Source: Prochlorococcus marinus CUG1433
GTDB taxonomy: Bacteria; Cyanobacteriota; Cyanobacteriia; PCC-6307; Cyanobiaceae
NCBI GenBank assembly: GCA_017644425.1
Contig: JAEPLN010000001.1
Span: forward strand, 620,001-684,000
DNA length: 64,000 nt
Reading direction: 5' to 3'
Notes under the pieces: generated by a model
Told to the model about the DNA's origin: nothing
Seen by the model: only the letters and a program-made list of their open reading frames with translations
Databases searched by the model: none
Part shown: one piece after another, positions 19,333 through 28,376 of the stretch
Layout: each line of letters starts with the position of its first letter
Position numbering within the stretch: the stretch's first letter is position 1
Program-made: the position numbers and the translations under genes

Positions 19333-20337
19333 ATGCAACCAACCTCATCACCCGTAAAGGTTGGAGTCATAGGGATAGGAAATATGGGATGGCATCATGC
19401 TCGAGTACTTAGTTTACTCAAAGATGCAAACCTCATTGGAGTTGCAGATCCAAATGAAGAGAGAGGCAAATTAGCTGTTGAGCAATTTCAATGTAAATGG
19501 TTTAGAGATTATAAGGACTTAATTCCGAAAGTTGATGCTATTTGTATCGCTGTACCAACATTACTTCATAAAGAAGTGGGACTAGATTGTCTTAATGAAG
19601 GTACCAATGTTCTAATTGAAAAACCAATTGCAGCAAATGAGTCAGAAGCAAAATCTTTAATAGAGGCAGCAAATGCAAGTAATTGTCTATTACAAGTTGG
19701 GCATATTGAAAGATTTAATCCTGCTTTTAGAGAATTAAATAAAATAGTACGTAATGAAGAAATCGTTGTTTTAGAAGCAAGAAGGCATAGTCCCCATGCA
19801 GATAGAGCGAATGACGTTTCGGTTGTAATGGATTTAATGATTCATGATATTGATCTTGTATTAGAGCTTGTAAACTCAAAAATCCAAAAATTAGCAGCTG
19901 TTGGGGGTAGGAATAGCGAAGGATTAATAGATTATGTGAATGCAACTTTAGTTTTTAAAAATAATGTTATCGCAAGCTTAACTGCTAGCAAAATGAGTCA
20001 CAAAAAAATTAGAAGCTTAAGTGCTCACTGCCAAAATGGCCTAGTAGAAACTGATTTCTTAAACCACTCGCTTCAAATCCATCGAAAGTCTCATGAATCA
20101 TACACAGCAGAGCATGGCGAATTAGTTTATAGGAATGATGGATATGTAGAGGAAGTTAGCACAACTTCTATAGAGCCTCTTTATGCTGAATTGGAGCATT
20201 TTCTTAAATGCGTTCAGGGCAAAGAAACACCTGAGGTAGATGGTGAGCAAGCCTCAAGAGCTTTAAAAATAGCTGATTTTATAGAAAGTGCTGTAGAAAA
20301 TTCTGGAGATGCAATTTTACTAGAAAATCCCTTCTAA
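19333..20337 (+). CDS. Gfo/Idh/MocA-family NAD(P)-dependent oxidoreductase
   Basis: A 334-residue protein with an N-terminal Rossmann fold (VGVIGIGNMGWHHARVL, residues 10-26) and the family's EKPIA motif near residue 98, whose Lys is catalytic. The C-terminal half is the usual open beta-sheet domain with MDLMIHDIDLV, where the His/Asp pair contacts substrate. Substrates across the family include sugars, inositols and UDP-sugars; the sequence does not say which applies here. It is followed convergently by psbK. Confidence 0.87.
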   Translation: MQPTSSPVKVGVIGIGNMGWHHARVLSLLKDANLIGVADPNEERGKLAVEQFQCKWFRDYKDLIPKVDAICIAVPTLLHKEVGLDCLNEGTNVLIEKPIAANESEAKSLIEAANASNCLLQVGHIERFNPAFRELNKIVRNEEIVVLEARRHSPHADRANDVSVVMDLMIHDIDLVLELVNSKIQKLAAVGGRNSEGLIDYVNATLVFKNNVIASLTASKMSHKKIRSLSAHCQNGLVETDFLNHSLQIHRKSHESYTAEHGELVYRNDGYVEEVSTTSIEPLYAELEHFLKCVQGKETPEVDGEQASRALKIADFIESAVENSGDAILLENPF

Positions 20338-20362
20338 GAGTAACTGTCTAAACGAAAAGATT

Positions 20363-20503
20363 TTATTTAAATCCAACTGCAGCTTGCCAAACAAATACCA
20401 ATAAAAAGAAAAATAAAGGTATTAATGGAAGAACATCAACAGTTGGAGCAAAAGCTTTGTAAGCCTCAGGCAATTCAGCGAATGTATTAAATAGAATGAG
20501 CAC
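20363..20503 (-). CDS. psbK: Photosystem II protein K
   Basis: A 46-residue open frame too short for routine ORF calling. Translation gives the unmistakable PsbK core: [19 protein letters not shown] followed by the single membrane helix [16 protein letters not shown]. PsbK is a one-helix subunit at the edge of the photosystem II core next to CP43. The short leader before the conserved Leu-Pro is removed in mature PsbK. The start is GTG at 20503; an in-frame TAA lies 12 bases upstream, so no ATG is available. tgt lies just upstream... on the left-hand side of the map it is followed by the convergent oxidoreductase. Confidence 0.93.
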
Positions 20504-20536
20504 CTTTTTAATAATTTAATTAATTATGATAAGACG

Positions 20537-21655
20537 TTACCACGTATAGTGAGCAATAGAGGATGTTTTCCAAGGAGCGAAATCAATTGTAAAACAATTA
20601 TCTTTAACTGCATTAGAAATAGCATTGGTAAATCTTATTAAATGAGCAATATTATGCATGCTTATTAAGGTGAGACCTAATATTTCATCATTTCTGATTA
20701 GATGATGCAAATATGCACGAGAATAGGACTTACAGGTTTCGCATTTACAAGTTTTGTCAATCGGATTAAAGTCATTTTTAAATCTCGCATTTCTTAAATT
20801 CAATCTTTCATCATTAAAAAATGCAGTCCCATGTCTTCCTAGTCTTGTAGGTAAAACACAGTCAAAAATATCGAATCCTTTTGCAACAGCTAAAGAAATT
20901 TCTCTTAAAGAACCAATTCCCATTAAATATCTCGGTTTATTTATTGGTAAGAATTTCGGAATGTAATTTATTACACTATGTATTTCTTCGACTGCTTCGC
21001 CAACACTGACGCCTCCTACCGCTATTCCGGGGAGATCAAATGAACTTGTGAATTCTGCACTATATTCTCTTAATTTAGGATACTTACCACCTTGAACTAT
21101 TCCGAACAACGCTTGATTTGATTTCTGATGAGTTTCAACACATTTTTTTAACCATGCATGAGTTCTTTGCAAAGAGTCCTCAATATCGTTTTCGTTAGCT
21201 GTGTGTGGAGGGCAATGATCAAAAGCCATAGCAACATCCGAGCCAAGATCCATTTGAATCTGCATTACCTTTTTAGGTGATAAAAAAACATGACTACCAT
21301 CTCTTGGATTTTTAAATTCCACACCTTCATCAGAAATATTATTTAATTTGGCCAAACTAAAAACTTGATATCCTCCTGAATCAGTAAGAATAGGCTTAGG
21401 CCAATTCATGAACTTATGTATTCCACCAGATTCTTTAACCAATTTTTCTCCAGGTTGTAGATGAAGATGGAAGGTATTTGAGAGAATCATTTCTGATCCT
21501 GTAGAGCTTAACTGCTTAGATGAAATTCCTTTAACTGTAGCCAAAGTACCGACTGGCATAAATCGTGGGGTATTTACCTGACCATTTGGAGTATAAAAAA
21601 TACCTGTCCTTGCCTCTGTCTTACTGCAATTCGATGTAATTTCAAATTCAAACAC
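20537..21655 (-). CDS. tgt: Queuine tRNA-ribosyltransferase
   Basis: Tgt exchanges the wobble guanine of GUN-anticodon tRNAs for preQ1. The 372-residue TIM barrel has [12 protein letters not shown] with the catalytic-region Asp, the nucleophile region [15 protein letters not shown], and the Zn site with [17 protein letters not shown]. All motifs are intact. psbK follows 33 bases downstream on the same strand, so the two may be co-transcribed. The upstream neighbour cobS is divergent. Confidence 0.96.
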   Translation of the reverse strand: MFEFEITSNCSKTEARTGIFYTPNGQVNTPRFMPVGTLATVKGISSKQLSSTGSEMILSNTFHLHLQPGEKLVKESGGIHKFMNWPKPILTDSGGYQVFSLAKLNNISDEGVEFKNPRDGSHVFLSPKKVMQIQMDLGSDVAMAFDHCPPHTANENDIEDSLQRTHAWLKKCVETHQKSNQALFGIVQGGKYPKLREYSAEFTSSFDLPGIAVGGVSVGEAVEEIHSVINYIPKFLPINKPRYLMGIGSLREISLAVAKGFDIFDCVLPTRLGRHGTAFFNDERLNLRNARFKNDFNPIDKTCKCETCKSYSRAYLHHLIRNDEILGLTLISMHNIAHLIRFTNAISNAVKDNCFTIDFAPWKTSSIAHYTW

Positions 21656-21751
21656 GATAAATTATAAAATTTTTTGATAGTTTTATTAATCTACTCTATT
21701 ATTTAATATTGAATCTATTTTTATCTCATCAAAAAATATTTAATAAAAAAT

Positions 21752-22492
21752 TTGGCAGGTTCTTGGATTTTCTATACGACCTTTCCAAAGATACCTTTTA
21801 TTAATCCCGAATTTAAAAATATTGCACAATTTGCACCCCCTTTAGGATTTTTAATTGGAACAATACAGAGTTATATTTTTATTTTTTTAAGAGCAAACTC
21901 TTGGTCCATTTACACATCTGCATTAATTTGTTTAGCTTCAGGATATTTAATTACTGGAGGACTACACTTCGACGGTTTAATGGATACTTTCGATGGTATT
22001 TTTGCGGGCAAAAAAAAACGTTTAAAAGCTATGAAAGATAGTAAAGTAGGATCCTTTGGGGTTCAATCTTTGGTTTTTATAACTTTGATTCAGATTGCTT
22101 GCATACTCAAAATTCAAACCCAAATAATTATTGTTTTGCCAATATGCTTATTTTGGGGAAGATTTTCAAATTTATTTTTTATAGAAAAGTTTAAATATGT
22201 TAGTTACAAAAAAAAATCTATAAGTCATAAAAAGTTTTGGAATGGATTTAAAAAAGAATCTTTGATTTCCATAATTTTTCTTGCAATTTTCATTGCATAT
22301 CAAATAGTTTCAATTACATCCCAAGCGATGTTTATTAAATTTTTGTTTCTTATTTTGATTGGTATTTTTTTAAGTTATTCTATCCCAAAAATGCTGGGTA
22401 ATAATATTGGTGGCTTCAATGGAGATGCGTGCGGCGCGAGTATTGTATTAGTCGAAACTGCAATGTTATTTATGCACGCAATTCTTTTGTAG
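21752..22492 (+). CDS. cobS: Adenosylcobinamide-GDP ribazoletransferase (cobalamin synthase)
   Basis: CobS joins alpha-ribazole to adenosylcobinamide-GDP, the last step of B12 (pseudocobalamin in these organisms) assembly. The ~246-residue membrane protein has several hydrophobic helices and the motifs GGLHFDGLMDTFDG (Asp-rich, metal binding) and GGFNGDACGA near the C-terminus. The only canonical start is TTG at 21752; the frame is open and protein-like back to a TGA at 21710, so the true N-terminus may be longer. It overlaps the histidine kinase gene by 23 bases, convergently. Confidence 0.9.
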   Translation: MAGSWIFYTTFPKIPFINPEFKNIAQFAPPLGFLIGTIQSYIFIFLRANSWSIYTSALICLASGYLITGGLHFDGLMDTFDGIFAGKKKRLKAMKDSKVGSFGVQSLVFITLIQIACILKIQTQIIIVLPICLFWGRFSNLFFIEKFKYVSYKKKSISHKKFWNGFKKESLISIIFLAIFIAYQIVSITSQAMFIKFLFLILIGIFLSYSIPKMLGNNIGGFNGDACGASIVLVETAMLFMHAILL

Positions 22493-23606
22493 GAAGTTCC
22501 AAATAGAACATATTTTTCTTCTTAAGATTTTTTAATTCCTCAACATCATTTATTGAGGACCTTTCAAGCAACTTTAAGTCTCCCCCAATTTGTTGTGCTA
22601 GTTTCCTCGCCAAAAAAAGTCCTACCCCAGTGCCATCCTTTTTTTTAGAAGCACTTCCTCTAAAACCTTTTTGAAAAATCTTCTCTGTTTCATTTTTTGA
22701 TATTTTTTTTCCATCATCAAATATGCAAAGACCTTTACTCGTTATTGCGATTCCAATCTCAGCGTCTTTTTGAGCATATTTAAAAGCATTTTCTAACAAA
22801 TTGGCAACAATCTCTGCAATTACAACATATTTTGCCTTTACAGGTGACAACGTCCAATCTAGCCAAAGAGAAGGTTCTGTCCAATCTCTATTTTCTAATT
22901 TCGCATTAGCTTCACCTCTTTCTAAAATCGGCCTCAATAAACTCTGAACAGTTATCACCTTTTTATCATCCAAATTTGGAGGCAACAATAATCTTTCTTC
23001 TCCTATTTCTAAAGGGAGTTGGATAGGTTTATTTAATTGCTCAAAAGATTCCATATACTGATTAATTTGTTTTTGCTCTATCATCATGTGTTCAACTATC
23101 TCAATAGAATCATCATCTGAACCAAGTCTTTTTATAAGTAATTTTGCATATGTTCTAAGTGCAGCCAATGGATTCCTTAGTTGATGGATTACAACATTAA
23201 CTTGGTTTTTTAAATAATTGATTTCGTCATTTTTATTTTGGCGTTCTAATTCGATTGAAACGCAATTAGCTAAAGATATTGAAAGCGCTTTTAATCTAGA
23301 ATCTAGAGATATTGGCCAATTCCCACCCTCAAAATCAGTTTCTACCCTAAGAACTCCAAGTAAAATATCGTTTTCTTGAAGAGGATACCACCTTCTGTTT
23401 GGAGAAGAAACTTTTACTGCAGGATCATCTTCTATAGATATTAAAAGTCTATCAAGTTTTGGCCATTGACCAATCATTTCAAAAGTCGCTTTAGATCCTT
23501 GCTTAGCTGTAGCGAGATACATAACTAAGTGAGTCACTCCCATAGAGGGGCCAAAACTCTCTAATTGTTTTATTATTAATTCTTCAAATTTTTTAGAGAG
23601 AATCAT
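22470..23606 (-). CDS. Sensor histidine kinase
   Basis: A 378-residue soluble two-component kinase. Residues 1-120 form a GAF-like sensory domain with no membrane helix. The phosphoacceptor His is in VVIHQLRNPLAALRTY (His141), followed by a dimerisation helix. The ATPase part has the N box NLLENAFKYA, a G1-like FDDGKKIS and a G2 DGTGVGLFLARKLA. No response regulator gene is adjacent, so it is an orphan; the signal is unknown. The GAF-plus-kinase layout recalls Hik2/chloroplast sensor kinase, but that identity is a guess. Confidence 0.88.
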   Translation of the reverse strand: MILSKKFEELIIKQLESFGPSMGVTHLVMYLATAKQGSKATFEMIGQWPKLDRLLISIEDDPAVKVSSPNRRWYPLQENDILLGVLRVETDFEGGNWPISLDSRLKALSISLANCVSIELERQNKNDEINYLKNQVNVVIHQLRNPLAALRTYAKLLIKRLGSDDDSIEIVEHMMIEQKQINQYMESFEQLNKPIQLPLEIGEERLLLPPNLDDKKVITVQSLLRPILERGEANAKLENRDWTEPSLWLDWTLSPVKAKYVVIAEIVANLLENAFKYAQKDAEIGIAITSKGLCIFDDGKKISKNETEKIFQKGFRGSASKKKDGTGVGLFLARKLAQQIGGDLKLLERSSINDVEELKNLKKKNMFYLELPTKELRA

Positions 23607-23698
23607 AAGTAATGAAATTTGGATAATTTTTAGACAAAAATCTGAAAAAAAGCTTGTAAAATCTGAAAAAAGTATTAAGATATAAGGAGGTCTGACTT

Positions 23699-23725
23699 AT
23701 GCCAGCCTTCAATATGAACATCTGA
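23699..23725 (+). CDS. Candidate 8-codon leader open frame with strong Shine-Dalgarno
   Basis: ATG at 23699 starts an 8-codon frame (MPAFNMNI) ending in TGA. It is preceded at 23684-23691 by AAGGAGGT, a nearly perfect anti-16S match, with 7 bases of spacing. Such a strong site is unusual in this window. The frame lies 128 bases upstream of the DUF3155 gene and is followed by a possible hairpin (AGAGG/CCTCT, about 23744-23763). It may be a regulatory leader. Translation is unproven and the call rests on the ribosome-binding site alone. Confidence 0.35.
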   Translation: MPAFNMNI

Positions 23726-23853
23726 TCATATTTTAAGCTACATCAGAGGTTGATGGGTCCTCTATGTAATTAAAGTGAATTCAACATCACATATATAGGA
23801 TTAGTAAAAATAATCAAGACTAATCTCACTAATAATTTCAGGAGTACCAATCA

Positions 23854-24222
23854 ATGTCAAAAAAAAGGAAAAGAATCAGCAGAAGAAGGTTGGCTGGTCA
23901 AAGAGTAATGGCACATGTACCTATCTATCATATCGAAACTGGCAAACATAAACCAGTTACAGCAGCAAGAAGATTTATAGCTGAAAATGCTTTATCTGCC
24001 CCTTCAGTCTTCAATGTTCGAAGAAATGAACATACTACGGATAGATTTTTTTGGGGTGAAAAAGGTTTATTCAGCGCTCAATATGCTGAGGAAAACCACT
24101 TCTTATTTCCATCACTAAAAGTTGTAGTTGAAGGTATTGGTGAAGAAAAAATATTCGAAGGTCTAGAACTTAGTGCAGATGATTGGGAAGAGATTGAAGA
24201 ATACGAATATGCTTTCGTTTAA
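23854..24222 (+). CDS. DUF3155-type conserved cyanobacterial protein
   Basis: A 122-residue soluble protein with a strongly basic N-terminus (KKRKRISRRRLAG) and an acidic C-terminus (SADDWEEIEEYEY). The pattern VPIYHIETGKHKPVTAARRFI resembles the cyanobacterial DUF3155 family, for which no function is known to me. The charge split would suit nucleic-acid contact by the N-terminus, but that is speculation. The start has AGGAG at a good distance (bases 23840-23844). Its last 4 bases overlap the hydrolase gene on the other strand. Confidence 0.78.
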   Translation: MSKKRKRISRRRLAGQRVMAHVPIYHIETGKHKPVTAARRFIAENALSAPSVFNVRRNEHTTDRFFWGEKGLFSAQYAEENHFLFPSLKVVVEGIGEEKIFEGLELSADDWEEIEEYEYAFV

Positions 24223-24836
24223 AAAATATTACCTATATTGGAACTTATAAAATTAATTAAATTTGGATCAATTTGATGAAATCCTTCAAATTCTATTAAT
24301 TTACAAAATTTAGAAGTTTTACTTTTTACCTTTTTATAAATAACCCTAGATGCATCTATGGGTACCACATCATCGAATAAACCATGACTAATAATCAATG
24401 GGGGGCATTTTTCTCCTGGGGACCAATTTGGATGAGGATAACCACTACAAGCAACTATTAATCCAAAATTTAGTTTAACTCCTGCATCAATTGCCATTGC
24501 CGCACCCTGGGAAAAACCTAACAAAATAGTTTTTCTGAGTGGAATCTGATCAGTATCCAATTTTTTTAATGTACCTAAAAGATTATTAACTTCAACCTCA
24601 GCTCCATCCCAATCATGAGGATATAATCCATACCACTGTCTTCCCTGACCACTTGGATGTAATCTAGGAGCTCTCAAAGAAATTAGCTCAAAATCAAGAT
24701 GTATTTTTGCTGTTATCTCCTTTCCAAATATTAAAAGGTCATCTGAATCAGCTCCCCAACCATGCATCAAAATAATTCTATGAGTTGCAGTTTGAGAGCT
24801 AATCGAAACAAATTCATGATTGATATCGTATTTCAT
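24219..24836 (-). CDS. Alpha/beta-hydrolase, carboxylesterase/phospholipase type
   Basis: A 205-residue hydrolase of the Abhydrolase_2 (acyl-protein thioesterase/carboxylesterase) group. It has the oxyanion segment LMHGWGAD near residue 25, the nucleophile elbow GFSQGAAMA, an Asp in HGLFDDVVP and a His in EGFHQIDP, giving a complete Ser-Asp-His triad. The substrate is unknown. It overlaps the DUF3155 gene by 4 bases convergently and is divergent from purH with a 33-base gap. Confidence 0.85.
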   Translation of the reverse strand: MKYDINHEFVSISSQTATHRIILMHGWGADSDDLLIFGKEITAKIHLDFELISLRAPRLHPSGQGRQWYGLYPHDWDGAEVEVNNLLGTLKKLDTDQIPLRKTILLGFSQGAAMAIDAGVKLNFGLIVACSGYPHPNWSPGEKCPPLIISHGLFDDVVPIDASRVIYKKVKSKTSKFCKLIEFEGFHQIDPNLINFISSNIGNIF

Positions 24837-24869
24837 GTTTATATTCTTAAGTAAATAAACTTTTCCATA

Positions 24870-26423
24870 ATGTCACCATTAGCTCTCGTAAGTGTCTCTG
24901 ATAAAAAAAATATAATCCCTTTTTGCACGGAATTAGTTGAACAATTTAATTATAAAATTCTATCAAGTGGAGGAACTGCCAAATATCTAATGGAGGCAAA
25001 AATTCCAGTTATTAAAGTTGCAGATTTTACTAATTCTCCAGAAATCCTTGGAGGAAGAGTTAAAACTTTACATCCAAAAATACATGGAGGAATATTAGCC
25101 AAAAGAACTGATGCGAAGCATAAAAAAGACGTAGAAGCCAATGATCTTGAGTTGATTGATCTAGTAGTGGTCAATTTATATCCTTTCAAGAAAACTGTAG
25201 AACAGGGATCAAAATGGGAAGACGCTATCGAAAATATCGATATCGGAGGGCCATCAATGATTCGTTCTGCAGCTAAAAATCATAAAGAAGTTAGCGTTTT
25301 AGTGGATCCTAGTCAGTATCAAAATTTTCTTGAAGAAATTAAAAAAGGTGAATTAAAGGAGTCATATAAGGTCAAATTAGCCCTTGAAGCTTTTCAACAT
25401 ACCGCGGATTATGATACTGCAATATCTAATTGGATAAGAAAAGAAAGAGATTTACAATCTTCCAAATATATTCAATCCTATCCATTAATCAAAACTTTAA
25501 GATATGGGGAAAATCCTCATCAAAAGGGTTATTGGTATGGTTTAAATAACATTGGATGGAACGCCGCAGAACAATTGCAAGGCAAAGAGTTAAGTTATAA
25601 TAATCTATTAGATCTTGATTCAGCGCTTTCAACAGTTTTAGAATTTGGCTTCGCAGAAAAAGATGCACAAAGAGCCGATACGTTTGCTTCTGTTATTCTA
25701 AAACACAATAATCCTTGTGGTGCCTCTATAAGTAATTCAGCCTCTCAAGCATTTTTGAACGCTTTGGCATGCGATTCAGTTAGTGCATTTGGAGGAATTG
25801 TTGCTTTTAATTCAAATGTGGATAGTGAGACCGCAATTAACCTCAAAGACATTTTTTTAGAATGTGTTTTGGCTCCATCTTTTGATGAGGAAGCTTTAGA
25901 AATTTTAAAAGTCAAAAAGAATTTAAGAGTTTTAAAGTTATCAAAAGGTCACCTTGCAAAAAAGAAGCAAACTTTAACTAAGTCAATTATGGGAGGATTA
26001 CTAGTTCAAGACACTGATAATATTGAAGATAAAACTGAAAGTTGGATTTCAGTAACTAAAGAAAATCCAAGTAATCAAATAAACAAAGATCTGGATTTTG
26101 CATGGAAAATTTGTAAACACGTAAAATCAAATGCAATTGTAATTGCAAAAGATCAAACAACTATTGGCATTGGAGCTGGACAAATGAATAGAGTTGGAGC
26201 AGCAAAAATAGCATTAAAAGAAGCTGGGAAATTATGTACCAATGCCGTCTTAGCCAGTGATGGGTTTTTCCCATTTTCAGATACTGTAGAACTTGCAAAT
26301 GAATACGGTATAAAAGCAATTATCCAACCAGGAGGAAGTCTAAGAGACCAAGAAAGTATTGATATGTGCAACTCGAAGGGGATCTCAATGATTTTTACGC
26401 AAAAAAGGCATTTCTTACATTAA
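24870..26423 (+). CDS. purH: Bifunctional AICAR transformylase/IMP cyclohydrolase
   Basis: PurH catalyses the last two steps of IMP synthesis. The 517-residue protein has the N-terminal IMP cyclohydrolase (MGS-like) domain (about 1-130; GGRVKTLHPKIHGGILA) and the C-terminal AICAR formyltransferase domain with LRYGENPHQKG, LKHNNPCGAS and AFGGIVAFN. Length and order match the standard enzyme. It is monocistronic and converges with the DoxX gene. Confidence 0.97.
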   Translation: MSPLALVSVSDKKNIIPFCTELVEQFNYKILSSGGTAKYLMEAKIPVIKVADFTNSPEILGGRVKTLHPKIHGGILAKRTDAKHKKDVEANDLELIDLVVVNLYPFKKTVEQGSKWEDAIENIDIGGPSMIRSAAKNHKEVSVLVDPSQYQNFLEEIKKGELKESYKVKLALEAFQHTADYDTAISNWIRKERDLQSSKYIQSYPLIKTLRYGENPHQKGYWYGLNNIGWNAAEQLQGKELSYNNLLDLDSALSTVLEFGFAEKDAQRADTFASVILKHNNPCGASISNSASQAFLNALACDSVSAFGGIVAFNSNVDSETAINLKDIFLECVLAPSFDEEALEILKVKKNLRVLKLSKGHLAKKKQTLTKSIMGGLLVQDTDNIEDKTESWISVTKENPSNQINKDLDFAWKICKHVKSNAIVIAKDQTTIGIGAGQMNRVGAAKIALKEAGKLCTNAVLASDGFFPFSDTVELANEYGIKAIIQPGGSLRDQESIDMCNSKGISMIFTQKRHFLH

Positions 26424-26424
26424 G

Positions 26425-26985
26425 TTAAGTTGATTTTGGGTAATATGTAATCTTGTTAGTTTTTCTAAATAATGAAAGTCTGCCTGGACCTGCACATAGA
26501 AAGTAGAGAGAAATAGCTCCATATATAAAAGACAATTCAAAAGCATAATTATGACCTTCAACCACTGCTAGAGGAAAGCCCTCTAGTCCAGTATCAAGGA
26601 GATGAAAATATACAGCAAATGCCATTGTGGAGAATAAACCAAGAGAAGAAAGCCTCGCAAAAATCCCTAAAGCCAATCCTACTGGGCATATCAATTGAGT
26701 AATCGCAGCTCCAAAAGTCCAAATGACAGGATCACCTGGCAAAAATGGGAAGTACTTACCAACTACAAACTCAGCAAAACCTTGGGGATCTTGAAGTTTC
26801 TCTAAACCATGATGAATCATCAAAGCACAAAAACCTATTCTTAAAACAAAAATTGATAGTTCTCCAAGTATATTTACTTCTGAGCCTGATGATGAATTGG
26901 CAACTACAACTTCAACCTTTTGGGGAGCCTTTGTTCTATTCATACTGGCAGTTTGAACCTGATTAGTTTGTGCTTTGTCTTCCAT
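26425..26985 (-). CDS. DoxX-family membrane protein
   Basis: A 186-residue protein with a polar ~40-residue N-terminal extension and four hydrophobic helices in the DoxX order. Helix 1 carries LRIGFCALMIHHGLEKL and a later segment has PVGLALGIFARLSSLGL, both typical. DoxX proteins are small integral-membrane proteins of unclear function, sometimes tied to redox homeostasis. Its stop is 1 base from the convergent purH stop. Confidence 0.8.
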   Translation of the reverse strand: MEDKAQTNQVQTASMNRTKAPQKVEVVVANSSSGSEVNILGELSIFVLRIGFCALMIHHGLEKLQDPQGFAEFVVGKYFPFLPGDPVIWTFGAAITQLICPVGLALGIFARLSSLGLFSTMAFAVYFHLLDTGLEGFPLAVVEGHNYAFELSFIYGAISLYFLCAGPGRLSLFRKTNKITYYPKST

Positions 26986-27090
26986 GCTTCGTTAATTTTT
27001 CATTATTCTAGTTAATAAAGTAGATCTTTTGGAATTATCTGACTAATAAATTAAAAAAACTAAGTAAAGTTTATAGATGAAATAATAAAT

Positions 27091-28287
27091 TCAGGAAGCG
27101 ATATCTATTAACTTTTCAATAACGTCAGCAACAACCTTATCCGGAGTAGATGCACCTGATGTAATTCCAACATTAATATTTCCATTAGGTAAAAAATTAT
27201 TTTTAAGTTCTAAATCTGATCCAAGTGGTTTGTGTAATATTGAATTTTCTTTAACTGATATTCTCTCTGGGGTATCTATATGAAAAGAAGAAATATTCTT
27301 AGTAATTGCTATTTCTTGTAAATGAGTAGTATTGGAAGAGTTGAAGCCTCCTATAACAACAAGAATATCGAGGTCTTCATCAACCAAAGAAAACATTGCA
27401 TCTTGTCTTTCTTCAGTTGCATCGCAAATAGTATTAAAAGCTAAAAAGTGACTATTTAAGTTTTCTGGTCCAAATTTTTTCAACATGGTTCTTTCAAAAA
27501 CTTTTCCAATCTCTTCGGTCTCGCTTTTAAGCATTGTTGTCTGGTTTGCGACACCGACTCTATCTAAATCTTTATCAGGATCAAATCCATCAGAACAAGC
27601 TTTAGCAAATTTATTCATAAACTCATTTCTATTCCCTCTCCCCAGAATGTATTCAGATACATAGTTCGCTTCTTCTAAGTCAAGTACAACTAAATATTTA
27701 CCTGCGAATGAGCTAGTGGCGAGAGTCTCTTCATGCTTAAATTTCCCATGGATAATGGATGTGAACACATGTTTTTTATGTTTCTCGACAGTGTGCCAAA
27801 CCTTAGAAACCCATGGGCAAGTTGTATCTATGATATGACATCCTTTCTCATGAAGGAGTTTCATTTCTTGAACAGTAGCTCCAAAAGCAGGAAGTATAAC
27901 TACATCACCATTAGAAACTAACGAAAAGTCCTTTATACCATTCTTAGCTGAAATAAATTTAACATTCATTTTTCTCAAATGATCATTAACCGAGGGGTTA
28001 TGAATTATTTCGTTTGTTATCCAAATATTTTCATTAGGGTAATGTCTTCTAGTCTCATAAGCCATAGCTACAGCTCTTTCAACTCCCCAACAGAAACCAA
28101 AGGCTTGGGCTAACTTAATATTTAGTCTTCCATTAGTGTAAGAAAAACCATTATCTCTTATAGAACTTATCAAATCACTTTGATAGGCTTCTTCTAGCGC
28201 TTGAGCTCTTTTTGTTGGAGAATCGAATCCCCTTCTATTATATCTGTCAGAATGATGAAGAGATCTTCTAAAAGCTTGAGTATCCAT
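27091..28287 (-). CDS. ispH: 4-hydroxy-3-methylbut-2-enyl diphosphate reductase
   Basis: IspH makes IPP and DMAPP in the last step of the MEP pathway, feeding chlorophyll phytyl chains and carotenoids. The 398-residue product is the longer plant/cyanobacterial type. Its three Fe-S ligands are visible at C66 (GFCWGVERA), C157 (DTTCPWVSK) and C288 ([11 protein letters not shown]). The start follows the amt1 terminator on the same strand, so it must have its own promoter or come from read-through. Confidence 0.95.
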   Translation of the reverse strand: MDTQAFRRSLHHSDRYNRRGFDSPTKRAQALEEAYQSDLISSIRDNGFSYTNGRLNIKLAQAFGFCWGVERAVAMAYETRRHYPNENIWITNEIIHNPSVNDHLRKMNVKFISAKNGIKDFSLVSNGDVVILPAFGATVQEMKLLHEKGCHIIDTTCPWVSKVWHTVEKHKKHVFTSIIHGKFKHEETLATSSFAGKYLVVLDLEEANYVSEYILGRGNRNEFMNKFAKACSDGFDPDKDLDRVGVANQTTMLKSETEEIGKVFERTMLKKFGPENLNSHFLAFNTICDATEERQDAMFSLVDEDLDILVVIGGFNSSNTTHLQEIAITKNISSFHIDTPERISVKENSILHKPLGSDLELKNNFLPNGNINVGITSGASTPDKVVADVIEKLIDIAS

Positions 28288-28321
28288 CTTTTGATATTAC
28301 AACATTCTTAAAAATTTTTTG

Positions 28322-28356
28322 TAAAAAAAAAGAAACCTGACATAAGTCAGGTTTCT
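28322..28356 (-). terminator. Rho-independent terminator of amt1
   Basis: AGAAACCTGAC at 28331-28341 pairs exactly with GTCAGGTTTCT at 28346-28356 around a four-base loop. On the minus strand the hairpin is followed by a run of eight T (complement of 28323-28330). It lies 20 bases past the amt1 stop and 35 bases before the ispH start, so it separates a strongly transcribed gene from its neighbour. Confidence 0.92.
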
Positions 28357-28376
28357 AAAATCTAAATTAGATTAGA

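Noticed and set aside
23744-23763. Hairpin AGAGG/CCTCT upstream of the DUF3155 gene as a terminator or riboswitch.
   Set aside because: There is no T run after it and no recognised riboswitch core; it is mentioned only as part of the leader-frame finding.
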